Under the pieces are notes generated by a model. That model did no database searches. It saw nothing but the letters and a program-made list of their open reading frames with translations, and was not told the DNA's origin. A stretch of 64,000 nt of DNA, from assembly GCA_963680875.1 (NCBI GenBank), contig OY804589.1:16078028-16142027 (forward strand). Direction: 5' to 3'. This DNA is from Bathymodiolus brooksi (lineage: Eukaryota > Mollusca > Bivalvia > Mytilida > Modiolidae). Position numbers and translations under genes: made by a program. Positions 43,925-56,000 of this stretch are shown piece by piece (position 1 is the stretch's first letter; each line of letters opens with the position of its first letter).

Positions 43925-44706
43925 TCGTCTGAGAGGTGTGACTTGTCTTTCTTGTCGTTAGAGTTGTAACAGATGACTCTACATTCGTCTGAGTGGTATG
44001 ACTTTTCTTTCCTGTTATTAGAGTTGTAGTAGCTGACGGTACATTCGTCTGAGAGGTGTGACCTGTCTTTCCTATTGTTAGAGTTGTAGTAGTTGACGGT
44101 ACATTCGTCTGAGAGGTATGACTTTTCTTTCCTGTCGTTAGAGTTGTAACAGTTGACGGTACATTCGTCTGAGAGGTGTGACTTGTCTTTCCTGTTGTTA
44201 GAGTTGTAGTAGTTGACGGAACATTCCTCTGAGAGGTGTGACTTGTCTTTCCTGTTGTTAGAGTTGTAGTAGTTGACGGTACATTCGTCTGAGAGGTATG
44301 ACTTTTCTTTCCTGTCGGTAGAGTTGTAACAGTTGACGGTACATTCGTCTGAGAGGTGAGATTTGTCCTCCCTGTTGTTAGAGTTGTAAGTTGACGGTAC
44401 ATTCGTCTGAGAGGTGTGACTTGTCTTTCTTGTCGTTAGAGTTGTAACAGATGACTCTACATTCGTCTGAGAGGTGTTACTTTTCTTTCCTGTCGTTAGA
44501 GTTGTAGTAGTTGACGGTGCATTCGTCAGAGAGGTGTGACTTGTCTTTCCTGTCGTTAGAGTTGTAACAGTTGACGGTACATTCGTCTGAGAGGTGTGAC
44601 TTTCCTTTCCTGTCGTTAGAGTTGTAACAGTTGACGGTACATTCGTCTGAGAGGTATGACTTGTCTTTCCTGTTGGTAGAGTTGTAACAGTTTACGGTAC
44701 ATTCGT

Positions 44707-46086
44707 CTAAGAGGTGTGACTTGTCTTTCCTCTTGGTAGAGTTGTAGTAGTTGACGGTACATTCGTCTGAGATGTGTTACTTTTCTTTCCTGTCGTTAGA
44801 GTTATAGTAGTTGACGGTACATTCGTCAGAGAGGTGTGACTTGTCTTTCCTGTCGTTAGAGTTGTAGTAGTTGACGGTACATTCGTCAGAGAGGTGTGAC
44901 TTGTCTTTCCTGTCGTTAGAGTTGTAACAGTTGACGGTACATTCGTCTGAGAGGTATGACTTGTCTTTCCTGTCGTTAGAGTTGTAGTAGTTGACGATAC
45001 ATTTGTCTGAGAGGTGTGACTTTTCTTTCCTGTCGTTAGAGTTGTAGTAGTTGACGGTTCATTCGTCAGAGAGGTGTGACTTGTCCTTCCTGTCGTTAGA
45101 GTTGTAACAGTTGACGGTACATTCGTCTGAGAGGTATGACTTGTCTTTCCTGTTGGTAGAGTTGTAGTAGTTGACGGTACATTTGTCTGAGAGGTGTGAC
45201 TTGTCTTTCCTGTCGTTAGAGTTGTAGTAGTTGACGGTACATTAGTCAGAGAGGTGTGACTTGTCTTTCCTGTCGTTAGAGTTGTAACAGTTGACGGTAC
45301 ATTCGTCTGAGAGGTATGACTTGTCTTTCCTGTTATTAGAGTTGTAGTAGTTGACGGTACATTCGTCTGAGAGGTGTGACCTGTCTTTCCTATTGTTAGA
45401 GTTGTAGTAGTTGACGGTACATTCGTCTGAGAGGTATGACTTTTCTTTCCTGTCGTTAGAGTTGTAGCAGTTGACGGTACATTCGTCTGAGAGGTGTGAC
45501 TTGTCTTTCCTGTTGTTAGAGTTGTAGTAGTTGACGGAACATTCCTCTGAGAGGTGTGACTTGTCTTTCCTGTTGTTAGAGTTGTAGTAGTTGACGGTAC
45601 ATTCGTCTGAGAGGTGTGACTTGTCTTTCCTCTTGGTAGAGTTGTAGTAGTTGAAGGTACATTCGTCTGAGAGGTGTGACTTGTCTTTCCTGTCGTTAGA
45701 GTTGTAACAGTTGACGGTACATTGGTCTGAGAGGTTTTACTTTTCTTTCCTGTCGGTAGAGTTGTAACAGTTGACGGTACATTCGTCTGAGAGGTGAGAC
45801 TTGTCCTCCCTGTTGTTAGAGTTGTAACAGTTGACGGTACATTCGTCTGAGAGGTGTGACTTGTCTTTCTTGTCGTTAGAGTTGTAGTAGTTGACGGTGC
45901 ATTCGTCAGAGAGGTGTGACTTGTCTTTCCTGTCATTAGAGTTGTAACAGTTGACGGTACATTCGTCTGAGAGGTGTGACTTTTCTTTCCTGTCGTTAGA
46001 GTTGTAACAGTTGACGGTACATTCATCTGAGAGGTATGACTTGTCTTTCCTGTTGGTAGAGTTGTAACAGTTGACGGTACATTCGT
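44707..46086 (-). CDS. Type-B mucin-like segment, 23 units between two TAG codons
   Basis: Mucin frame open from the TAG at 46087 to the TAG at 44707. The ATG at 46026 is a Thr-to-Met repeat variant. A GTTTACGG unit near 44690 puts a TAA just beyond the TAG at 44707, a double termination. Confidence 0.3.
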   Translation of the reverse strand, partial: TNVPSTVTTLPTGKTSHTSQMNVPSTVTTLTTGKKSHTSQTNVPSTVTTLMTGKTSHTSLTNAPSTTTTLTTRKTSHTSQTNVPSTVTTLTTGRTSLTSQTNVPSTVTTLPTGKKSKTSQTNVPSTVTTLTTGKTSHTSQTNVPSTTTTLPRGKTSHTSQTNVPSTTTTLTTGKTSHTSQRNVPSTTTTLTTGKTSHTSQTNVPSTATTLTTGKKSHTSQTNVPSTTTTLTIGKTGHTSQTNVPSTTTTLITGKTSHTSQTNVPSTVTTLTTGKTSHTSLTNVPSTTTTLTTGKTSHTSQTNVPSTTTTLPTGKTSHTSQTNVPSTVTTLTTGRTSHTSLTNEPSTTTTLTTGKKSHTSQTNVSSTTTTLTTGKTSHTSQTNVPSTVTTLTTGKTSHTSLTNVPSTTTTLTTGKTSHTSLTNVPSTTITLTTGKKSNTSQTNVPSTTTTLPRGKTSHTS

Positions 46087-49000
46087 CTAAGAGGTGTGAC
46101 TTGTCTTTCCTCTTGGTAGAGTTGTAGTAGTTGACGGTACAATCGTCTGCGATGTGTTACTTTTCTTTCCTGTCGTTAGAGTTATAGTAGTTGACGGTAA
46201 ATTCGTCAGAGAGGTGTGACTTGTCTTTCCTGCCGTTAGAGTTGTAACAGTTGACGGTACATTCGTCTGAGAGGTATGACTTGTCTTTCCTGTCGTTAGA
46301 GTTGTAGTAGTTGACGGTACATTTGTCTGAGAAGTATGACTTGTCTTTCCTGTTGGTAGAGTTGTAACAGTTGACGGTACATTCGTCTAAGAGGTGTGAC
46401 TTGTCTTTCCTCTTGGTAGAGTTGTAGTAGTTGACGGTACATTCGTCTGAGATGTGTTACTTTTCTTTCCTGTCGTTAGAGTTATAGTAGTTGACGGTAC
46501 ATTCGTCAGAGAGGTGTGACTTGTCTTTCCTGTCGTTAGAGTTGTAATAGTTGACGGTACATTCGTCAGAGAGGTGTGACCTGTCTTTCCTGTCGTTAGA
46601 GTTGTACCAGTTGACGGTACATTCGTCTGAGAGGTATGACTTGTCTTTCCTGTCGTTAGAGTTGTAGTAGTTGACGGTACATTTGTCTGAGAGGTGTGAC
46701 TTTTCTTTCCTGTCGTTAGAGTTGTAGTAGTTGACGGTTCATTCGTCAGAGAGGTGTGACTTGTCTTTCCTGTCGTTAGAGTTGTAACAGTTGACGGTAC
46801 ATTCGTCTGAGAGGTATGACTTGTCTTTCCTGTTGGTAGAGTTGTAATAGTTGACGGTACATTTGTCTGAGAGGTGTGACTTGTCTTTCCTGTCGTTAGA
46901 GTTTTAACAGTTGACGGTACATTCGTCTGAGAGGTATGAATTGTCTTTCCTGTTATTAGAGGTGTAGTAGTTGACGGTACATTCGTCTGAGAGGTGTGAC
47001 CTGTCTTTCCTATTGTTAGAGTTGCAGTAGTTGACGGTACATTCGTCTGAGAGGTATGACTTTTCTTTCCTGTCGTTAGAGTTGTAACAGTTGACGGTAT
47101 ATTCGTCTGAGAGATGTGACTTGTCTTTCCTGTTGTTAGAGTTGTAGTAGTTGACGGAACATTCCTCTGAGAGGTGTGACTTGTCTTTCCTGTTGCTAGA
47201 GTTGTAGTAGTTGACGGTACATTCGTCTGAGAGGTGTGACTTGTCTTTCCTGTTGGTAGAGTTGTAGTAGTTGACGGTACATTCGTCTAAGAGGTGTGAC
47301 TTGTCTTTCCTCTTGGTAGAGTTGTAGTAGTTGACGGTACATTCGTCTGAGATGTGTTACTTTTCTTTCCTGTCGTTAGAGTTATAGTAGTTGACGGTAC
47401 ATTCGTCAGAGAGGTGTGACTTGTCTTTCCTGTCGTTAGAGTTGTAATAGTTGACGGTACATTCGTCAGAGAGGTGTGACCTGTCTTTCCTGTCGTTAGA
47501 GTTGTACCAGTTGACGGTACATTCGTCTGAGAGGTATGACTTGTCTTTCATGTCGTTAGAGTTGTAGTAGTTGACGGTACATTTGTCTGAGAGGTGTGAC
47601 TTTTCTTTCCTGTCGTTAGAGTTGTAGTAGTTGACGGTTCATTCGTCAGAGAGGTGTGACTTGTCTTTCCTGTCGTTAGAGTTGTAACAGTTGACGGTAC
47701 ATTCGTCTGAGAGGTATGACTTGTCTTTCCTGTTGGTACAGTTGTAATAGTTGACGGTACATTTGTCTGAGAGGTGTGACTTGTCTTTCCTCTCGTTAGA
47801 GTTTTAACAGTTGACGGTACATTCGTCTGAGAGGTATGAATTGTCTTTCCTGTTATTAGAGGTGTAGTAGTTGACGGTACATTCGTCTGAGAGGTGTGAC
47901 CTGTCTTTCCTATTGTTAGAGTTGCAGTAGTTGACGGTACATTCGTCTGAGAGGTATGACTTTTCTTTCCTGTCGTTAGAGTTGTAACAGTTGACGGTAT
48001 ATTCGTCTGAGAGGTGTGACTTGTCTTTCCTGTTGTTAGAGTTGTAGTAGTTGACGAAACATTCCTCTGAGAGGTGTGACTTGTCTTTCCTGTTGCTAGA
48101 GTTGTAGTAGTTGACGGTACATTCGTCTGAGAGGTGTGACTTGTCTTTCCCCTCGGTAGAGTTGTAGTAGTTGACGGTACATTCGTCTGAGAGGTGTGAC
48201 TTGTCTTTCCTGTCGTTAGAGTTGTAACAGTTGACGGTACATTGGTCTGAGAGGTATGACTTTTCTTTCCTGTCGGTAGAGCTGTAACAGTTGACGGTAC
48301 ATTCGTCTGAGAGGTGAGACTTGTCCTCCCTGTTGTTAGAGTTGTAACAGTTGACGGTACATTCGTCTGAGAGGTGTGACTTGTCTTTCTTGTCGTTAGA
48401 GTTGTAACAGTTGACGGTACATTCGTGTGAGAGGTTTGACTTGTCTTTCCTGTTGGTAGAGTTGTAACAGTTGACGGTACATTCGTCTAAGAGGTGTGAC
48501 TTGTCTTTCCTCTTGGTAGAGTTGTAGTAGTTGACGGTACATTCGTCTGAGATGTGTTATTTTTCTTTCCTGTCGTTAGAGTTATAGTAGTTGACGGTAC
48601 ATTCGTCAGAGAGGTGTGATTTGTCTTTCCTGTCGTTAGAGTTGTAACAGTTGACGGTACATTCGTCTGAGAGGTATGACTTATCTTTCCTGTTGGTAGA
48701 GTTGTAACAATTGACGGTACATTCGTCTGAGAGGTGTGACTTGTCTTTCCTCTTGGTAGAGTTGTAGTAGTTGACGGTACATTCGTCTGAGAGGTGTGAC
48801 TTGTCTTTCCTGTCGTTAGAGTTGTAACAGTTGACGGTACATTGGTCTGAGAGGTTTTACTTTTCTTCCCTGTCGGTAGAGTTGTAACGGTTGACGGTAC
48901 ATTCGTCTGAGAGGTGAGACTTGTCCTCCCTGTTGTTAGAGTTGTAACAGTTGACGGTACATTCGTCTGAGAGGTGTGACTTGTCTTTCTTGTCGTTAGA

Positions 49001-51726
49001 GTTGTAACAGATGACTCTACATTCGTCAGAGAGGTGTGACTTGTCTTTCCTGTCGTTAGAGTTGTAACAGTTGACGGTACATTCGTCTGAGAGGTATGAC
49101 TTGTCTTTCCTGTCGTTAGAGTTGTAGTAGTTGACGGTACATTTGTCTGAGAAGTATGACTTGTCTTTCCTGTTGGTAGAGTTGTAACAGTTGACGGTAC
49201 ATTCGTCTAAGAGGTGTGACTTGTCTTTCCTCTTGGTAGAGTTGTAGTAGTTGACGGTACATTCGTCTGAGATGTGTTACTTTTCTTTCCTGTCGTTAGA
49301 GTTATAGTAGTTGACGGTACATTCGTCAGAGAGGTGTGACTTGTCTTTCCTGTCGTTAGAGTTGTAACAGTTGACGGTACATTCGTCAGGGAGGTGTGAC
49401 CTGTCTTTCCTGTCGTTAGAGTTGTAACAGTTGACGGTACATTCGTCTGAGAGGTATGACTTGTCTTTCCTGTCGTTAGAGTTGTAGTAGTTGACGGTAC
49501 ATTTGTCTGAGAGGTGTGACTTTTCTTTCCTGTCGTTAGAGTTGTAGTAGTTGACGGTTCATTCGTCAGAGAGGTGTGACTTGTCTTTCCTGTCGTTAGA
49601 GTTGTAACAGTTGACGGTACATTCGTCTGAGAGGTATGACTTGTCTTTCCTGTTGGTAGAGTTGTAATAGTTGACGGTACATTTGTCTGAGAGGTGTGAC
49701 TTGTCTTTCCTGTCGTTAGAGTTGTAGTAGTTGACGGTACATTCGTCAGAGAGATGTGAGTTGTCTTTCCTGTCGTTAGAGTTGTAACAGTTGACGGTAC
49801 ATTCGTCTGAGAGGTGTGACTTGTCTTTCCTGTTGTTAGAGTTGTAGTAGTTGACGGAACATTCCTCTGAGAGGTGTGACTTGTCTTTCCTGTTGCTAGA
49901 GTTGTAGTAGTTGACGGTACATTCGTCTGAGAGGTGCGACTTGTCTTTCCTGTTGGTAGAGTTGTAGTAGTTGACGGTACATTCGTCTAAGAGGTGTGAC
50001 TTGTCTTTCCTCTTGGTAGAGTTGTAGTAGTTGACGTTACATTCGTCTGAGATGTGTTACTTTTCTTTCCTGTCGTTAGAGTTATAGTAGTTGACGGTAC
50101 ATTCGTCAGAGAGGTGTGACTTGTCTTTCCTGTTGTTAGAGTTGTAACAGTTGACGGTATATTCGTCTGAGAGGTGTGACTTGTCTTTCTTGTCGTTAGA
50201 GTTGTAACAGATGACTCTACATTCGTCTGAGAGGTGTTACTTTTCTTTCCTGTCGTTAGAGTTGTAGTAGTTGACGGTGCATTCGTCAGAGAGGTGTGAC
50301 TTGTCTTTCCTGTCGTTAGAGTTGTAACAGTTGACGGTACATTCGTCTGAGAGGTGTGACTTTTCTTTCCTGTCGTTAGAGTTGTAACAGTTGACGGTAC
50401 ATTCGTCTGAGAGGTATGACTTGTCTTTCCTGTTGGTAGAGTTGTAACAGTTGACGGTACATTCGTCTAAGAGGTGTGACTTGCCTTTCCTCTTGGTAGA
50501 GTTGTAGTAGTTGACGGTACATTCGTCTGAGATGTGTTACTTTTCTTTCCTGTCGTTAGAGTTATAGTAGTTGACGGTACATTCGTCAGAGAGGTGTGAT
50601 TTGTCTTTCCTGTCGTTAGAGTTGTAACAGTTGACGGTACATTCGTCTGAGAGGTGTGACTTGTCTTTCCTCTTGGTAGAGTTGTAGTAGTTGACGGTAC
50701 ATTCGTCTGAGAGGTGTGACTTGTCTTTCCTGTCGTTAGAGTTGTAACAGTTGACGGTACATTGGTCTGAGAGGTTTTACTTTTCTTTCCTGTCGGTAGA
50801 GTTGTAACGGTTGACGGTACATTCGTCTGAGAGGTGAGACTTGTCCTCCCTGTTGTTAGAGTTGTAACAGTTGACGGTACATTCGTCAGAGAGGTGTGAC
50901 TTGTCTTTCTTGTCATTAGAGTTGTAACAGATGACTCTACATTCGTCTGAGAGGTGTTACTTTTCTTTCCTGTCGTTAGAGTTGTAGTAGTTGACGGTGC
51001 ATTCGTCAGAGAGGTGTGACTTGTCTTTCCTGTCGTTAGAGTTGTAACAGTTGACGGTACATTCGTCTGAGAGGTGTGACTTTTATTTCCTGTCGTTAGA
51101 GTTGTAACAGTTGACGATACATTCGTCTGAGAGGTATGACTTGTCTTTCCTGTTGGTAGAGTTGTAACAGTTGACGGTACATTCGTCTAAGAGGTGTGAC
51201 TTGTCTTTCCTCTTGGTAGAGTTGTAGTAGTTGACGGTACAATCGTCTGAGATGTGTTACCTTTCTTTCCTGTCGTTAGATTTATAGTAGTTGACGGTAA
51301 ATTCGTCAGAGAGGTGTGACTTGTCTTTCCTGTCGTTAGAGTTGTAACAGTTGACGGTACATTCGTCTGAGAGGTATGACTTATCTTTCCTGTTGGTAGA
51401 GTTGTAACAGTTGACGGTACATTCGTCTGAGAGGTGTGACTTGTCTTTCCTCTTGGTAGAGTTGTAGTAGTTGACGGTACATTCGTCTGAGAGGTGTTAC
51501 TTTTCTTTCCTGTCGTTAGAGTTGTAGTAGTTGACGGTACATTCGTCAGAGAGGTGTGACTTGTCTTTCCTGTCGTTAGAGTTGTAACAGTTGACGGTAC
51601 ATTCGTCTGAGAGGTATGACTTGTCTTTCCTGTCGTTAGAGTTGTAGTAGTTGACGGTACATTTGTCTGAGAAGTATGACTTGTCTTTCCTGTTGGTAGA
51701 GTTGTAACAGTTGACGGTACATTCGT

Positions 51727-52986
51727 CTAAGAGGTGTGACTTGTCTTTCCTCTTGGTAGAGTTTTAGTAGTTGACGGTACATTCGTCAGAGAGGTGTGAC
51801 TTGTCTTTCCTGTCGTTAGAGTTGTAATAGTTGACGGTACATTCGTCTGAGAGGTGAGACTTGTCCTCCCTGTTGTTAGAGTTGTAACAGTTGACGGTAC
51901 ATTCGTCTGAGAGGTATGACTTGTCTTTCCTGTCGTTAGAGTTGTAGTAGTTGACGGTACATTTGTCTGAGAGGTGTGACTTTTCTTTCCTGTCGTTAGA
52001 GTTGTAGTAGTTGACGGTTCATTCGTCAGAGAGGTGTGACTTGTCTTTCCTGTCGTTAGAGTTGTAACAGTTGATGGTACATTCGTCTGAGAGGTATGAC
52101 TTGTCTTTCCTGTTGGTAGAGTTGTAATAGTTGACGGTACATTTGTCTGAGAGGTGTGACTTGTCTTTCCTGTCGTTAGAGTTGTAGTTGTTGACAGTAC
52201 ATTCGTCAGAGAGGTGTGACTTGTCTTTCCTGTCGTTAAAATTGTAACAGTTGACGGTACATTCGTCTGAGAGGTATGAATTGTCTTTCCTGTTATTAGA
52301 GTTGTAGTAGTTGACGGTACATTCGTCTGAGAGGTGTGACCTGTCTTTCCTATTGTTAGAGTTGCAGTAGTTGACGGTACATTCGTCTGAGAGGTATGAC
52401 TTTTCTTTCCTGTCGTTAGAGTTGTAACAGTTGACGGTATATTCGTCTGAGAGGTGTGACTTGTCTTTCCTGTTGTTAGAGTTGTAGTAGTTGACGGAAC
52501 ATTCCTCTGAGAGGTGTGACTTGTCTTTCCTCTTGGTAGAGTTGTAGTAGTTGACGGTACATTCGTCAGAGAGGTGTGACTTGTCTTTCCTGTCGTTAGA
52601 GTTGTAACAGTTGACGGTACATTGGTCTGAGAGGTATGACTTTTCTTTCCTGTCGGTAGAGCTGTAACAGTTGACGGTACATTCGTCTGAGAGGTGAGAC
52701 TTGTCCTCCCTGTTGTTAGAGTTGTAACAGTGGACGGTACATTCGTCTGAGAGGTGTGACTTGTCTTTCTTGTCGTTAGAGTTGTAACAGATGACTCTAC
52801 ATTCGTCTGAGAGGTGTTACTTTTCTTTCCTGTCGTTAGAGTTGTAGTAGTTGACGGTGCATTCGTCAGAGAGGTGTGACTTGTCTTTCCTGTCGTTAGA
52901 GTTGTAACAGTTGACGGTACATTCGTTTGAGAGGTGTGACCTTTCTTTCCTGTCGTTAGAGTTGTCACAGTTGACGGTACATTCGT
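51727..52986 (-). CDS. Type-B mucin-like segment, 21 units
   Basis: Open in the mucin frame between the TAG codons at 52987 and 51727. The unit order parallels 44707-46026. Confidence 0.3.
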   Translation of the reverse strand, partial: TNVPSTVTTLTTGKKGHTSQTNVPSTVTTLTTGKTSHTSLTNAPSTTTTLTTGKKSNTSQTNVESSVTTLTTRKTSHTSQTNVPSTVTTLTTGRTSLTSQTNVPSTVTALPTGKKSHTSQTNVPSTVTTLTTGKTSHTSLTNVPSTTTTLPRGKTSHTSQRNVPSTTTTLTTGKTSHTSQTNIPSTVTTLTTGKKSHTSQTNVPSTTATLTIGKTGHTSQTNVPSTTTTLITGKTIHTSQTNVPSTVTILTTGKTSHTSLTNVLSTTTTLTTGKTSHTSQTNVPSTITTLPTGKTSHTSQTNVPSTVTTLTTGKTSHTSLTNEPSTTTTLTTGKKSHTSQTNVPSTTTTLTTGKTSHTSQTNVPSTVTTLTTGRTSLTSQTNVPSTITTLTTGKTSHTSLTNVPSTTKTLPRGKTSHTS

Positions 52987-53040
52987 CTAAGAGGTGTGAC
53001 TTGTCTTTATTCTTGGTAGAGTTGTAGTAGTTGACGGTAC

Positions 53041-56000
53041 ATTCGTCTGAGATGTGTTACTTTTCTTTCCTGTCGTTAGAGTTATAGTAGTTGACGGTAC
53101 ATTCGTCAGAGAGGTGTGATTTGTCTTTCCTGTCGTTAGAGTTGTAACAGTTGACGGTACATTCGTCTGAGAGGTATGACTTATCTTTCCTGTTGGTAGA
53201 GTTGTAACAGTTGACGGTACATTCGTCTGAGAGGTATGACTTGTCTTTCCTGTCGTTAGAGTTGTAGTAGTTGACGGTACATTTGTCTGAGAGGTGTGAC
53301 CTTTCTTTCCTGTCGTTAGAGTTGTAGTAGTTGACGGTTCATTCGTCAGAGAGGTGTGACTTGTCTTTCCTGTCGTTAGAGTTGTAACAGTTGACGGTAC
53401 ATTCGTCTGAGAGGTATGACTTGTCTTTCCTGTTGGTAGAGTTGTAATAGTTGACGGTACATTTGTCTGAGAGGTGTGACTTGTCTTTCCTGTCGTTAGA
53501 GTTGTAGTAGTTGACGGTACATTCGTCAGAGAGGTGTGACTTGTCTTTCCTGTCGTTAGAGTTGTAACAGTTGACGGTACATTCGTCAGAGAGGTATGAC
53601 TTGTCTTTCCTGTTATTAGAGTTGTAGTAGTTGACGGTACATTCGTCTGAGAGGTGTGACTTGTCTTTCCTATTGTTAGAGTTGCAGTAGTTGACGGTAC
53701 ATTCGTCTGAGAGGTGTGACTTGTCTTTCCTCTTGGTAGAGTTGTAGTAGTTGACGGTACATTCGTCTGAGAGGTGTGACTTGTCTTTCCTGTCGTTAGA
53801 GTTGTAACAGTTGACGGTACATTGGTCTGAGAGGTATGACTTTTCTTTCCTATCGGTAGAGCTGTAACAGTTGACGGTACATTCGTCTGAGAGGTGAGAC
53901 TTGTCCTCCCTGTTGTTAGAGTTGTAACAGTTGACGGTACATTCGTCTGAGAGGTGTGACTTGTCTTTCATGTCGTTAGAGTTGTAACAGATGACTCTAC
54001 ATTCGTCTGAGAGGTGTTACTTTTCTTTCCTGTCACTAGAGTTGTAGTAGTTGACGGTGCATTCGTCAGAGAGGTGTGACTTGTCTTTCCTGTCGTTAGA
54101 GTTGTAACAGTTGACGGTACATTCGTCTGAGAGGTGTGACTTTTCTTTCCTGTCGTTAGAGTTGTAACAGTTGACGGTACATTCGTCTGAGAGGTATGAC
54201 TTGTCTTTCCTGTTGGTAGAGTTGTAACAGTTGACGGTACATTCGTCTAAGAGGTGTGACTTGCCTTTCCTCTTGGTAGAGTTGTAGTAGTTGACGGTAC
54301 ATTCGTCTGAGATGTGTTACTTTTCTTTCCTGTCGTTAGAGTTATAGTAGTTGACGGTACATTCGTCAGAGAGGTGTGATTTGTCTTTCCTGTCGTTAGA
54401 GTTGTAACAGTTGACGGTACATTCGTCTGAGAGGTATGACTTATCTTTCCTGTTGGTAGAGTTGTAACAATTGACGGTACATTCGTCTGAGAGGTGTGAC
54501 TTGTCTTTCCTCTTGGTAGAGTTGTAGTAGTTGACGGTACATTCGTCTGAGATGTGTTACTTTTCTTTCCTGTCGTTAGAGTTATAGTAGTTGACGGTAA
54601 ATTCGTCAGAGAGGTGTGACTTGTCTTTCCTGTCGTTAGAGTTGTAACAGTTGACGGTACATTCGTCTGAGAGGTATGAATTATCTTTCCTGTTGGTAGA
54701 GTTGTAACAGTTGACGGTACATTCGTCTGAGAGGTGTGACTTGTCTTTCCTCTTAGTAGAGTTGTAGTAGTTGACGGTACATTCGTCTGAGAGGTGTTAC
54801 TTTTCTTTCCTGTCGTTAGAGTTGTAGTAGTTGACGGTACATTCGTCAGAGAAGTGTGACTTGTCTTTCCTGTCGTTAGAGTTGTAACAGTTGACGGTAC
54901 ATTCGTCTGAGAGGTATGACTTGTCTTTCCTGTCGTTAGAGTTGTAGTAGTTGACGGTACATTTGTCTGAGAAGTATGACTTGTCTTTCCTGTTGGTTGA
55001 GTTGTAACAGTTGACGGTACATTCGTCTAAGAGGTGTGACTTGTCTTTCCTCTTGGTAGAGTTGTAGTAGTTGACGGTACATTCGTCTGAGATGTGTTAC
55101 TTTTCTTTCCTGTCGTTAGAGTTATAGTAGTTGACGGTACATTCGTCAGAGAGGTGTGACTTGTCTTTCCTGTCGTTAGAGTTGTAATAGTTGACGGTAC
55201 ATTCGTCTGAGAGGTGAGACTTGTCCTCCCTGTTGTTAGAGTTGTAACAGTTGACGGTACATTCGTCTGAGAGGTATGACTTGTCTTTCCTGTCGTTAGA
55301 GTTGTAGTAGTTGACGGTACATTTGTCTGAGAGGTGTGACTTTTCTTTCCTGTCGTTAGAGTTGTAGTAGTTGACGGTTCATTCGTCTGAGAGGTGTGAC
55401 TTGTCTTTCCTGTCGTTAGAGTTGTAACAGTTGATGGTACATTCGTCTGAGAGGTATGACTTGTCTTTCCTGTTGGTAGAGTTGTAATAGTTGACGGTAC
55501 ATTTGTCTGAGAGGTGTGACTTGTCTTTCCTGTCGTTAGAGTTGTAGTTGTTGACGGTACATTCGTCAGAGAGGTGTGACTTGTCTTTCCTGTCGTTAGA
55601 GTTGTAACAGTTGACGGTACATTCGTCTGAGAGGTATGAATTGTCTTTCCTGTTATTAGAGTTGTAGTAGTTGACGGTACATTCGTCTGAGAGGTGTGAC
55701 CTGTCTTTCCTATTGTTAGAGTTGTAGTAGTTGACGGTACATTCGTCTGAGAGGTGTGACTTGTCTTTCCTGTCGTTAGAGTTGTAACAGTTGACGGTAC
55801 ATTGGTCTGAGAGGTATGACTTTTCTTTCCTGTCGGTAGAGCTGTAACAGTTGACGGTACATTCGTCTGAGAGGTGAGACTTGTCCTCCCTGTTGTTAGA
55901 GTTGTAACAGTTGACGGTACATTCGTCTGAGAGGTGTGACTTGTCTTTCTTGTCGTTAGAGTTGTAACAGATGACTCTACATTCGTCTGAGAGGTGTTAC

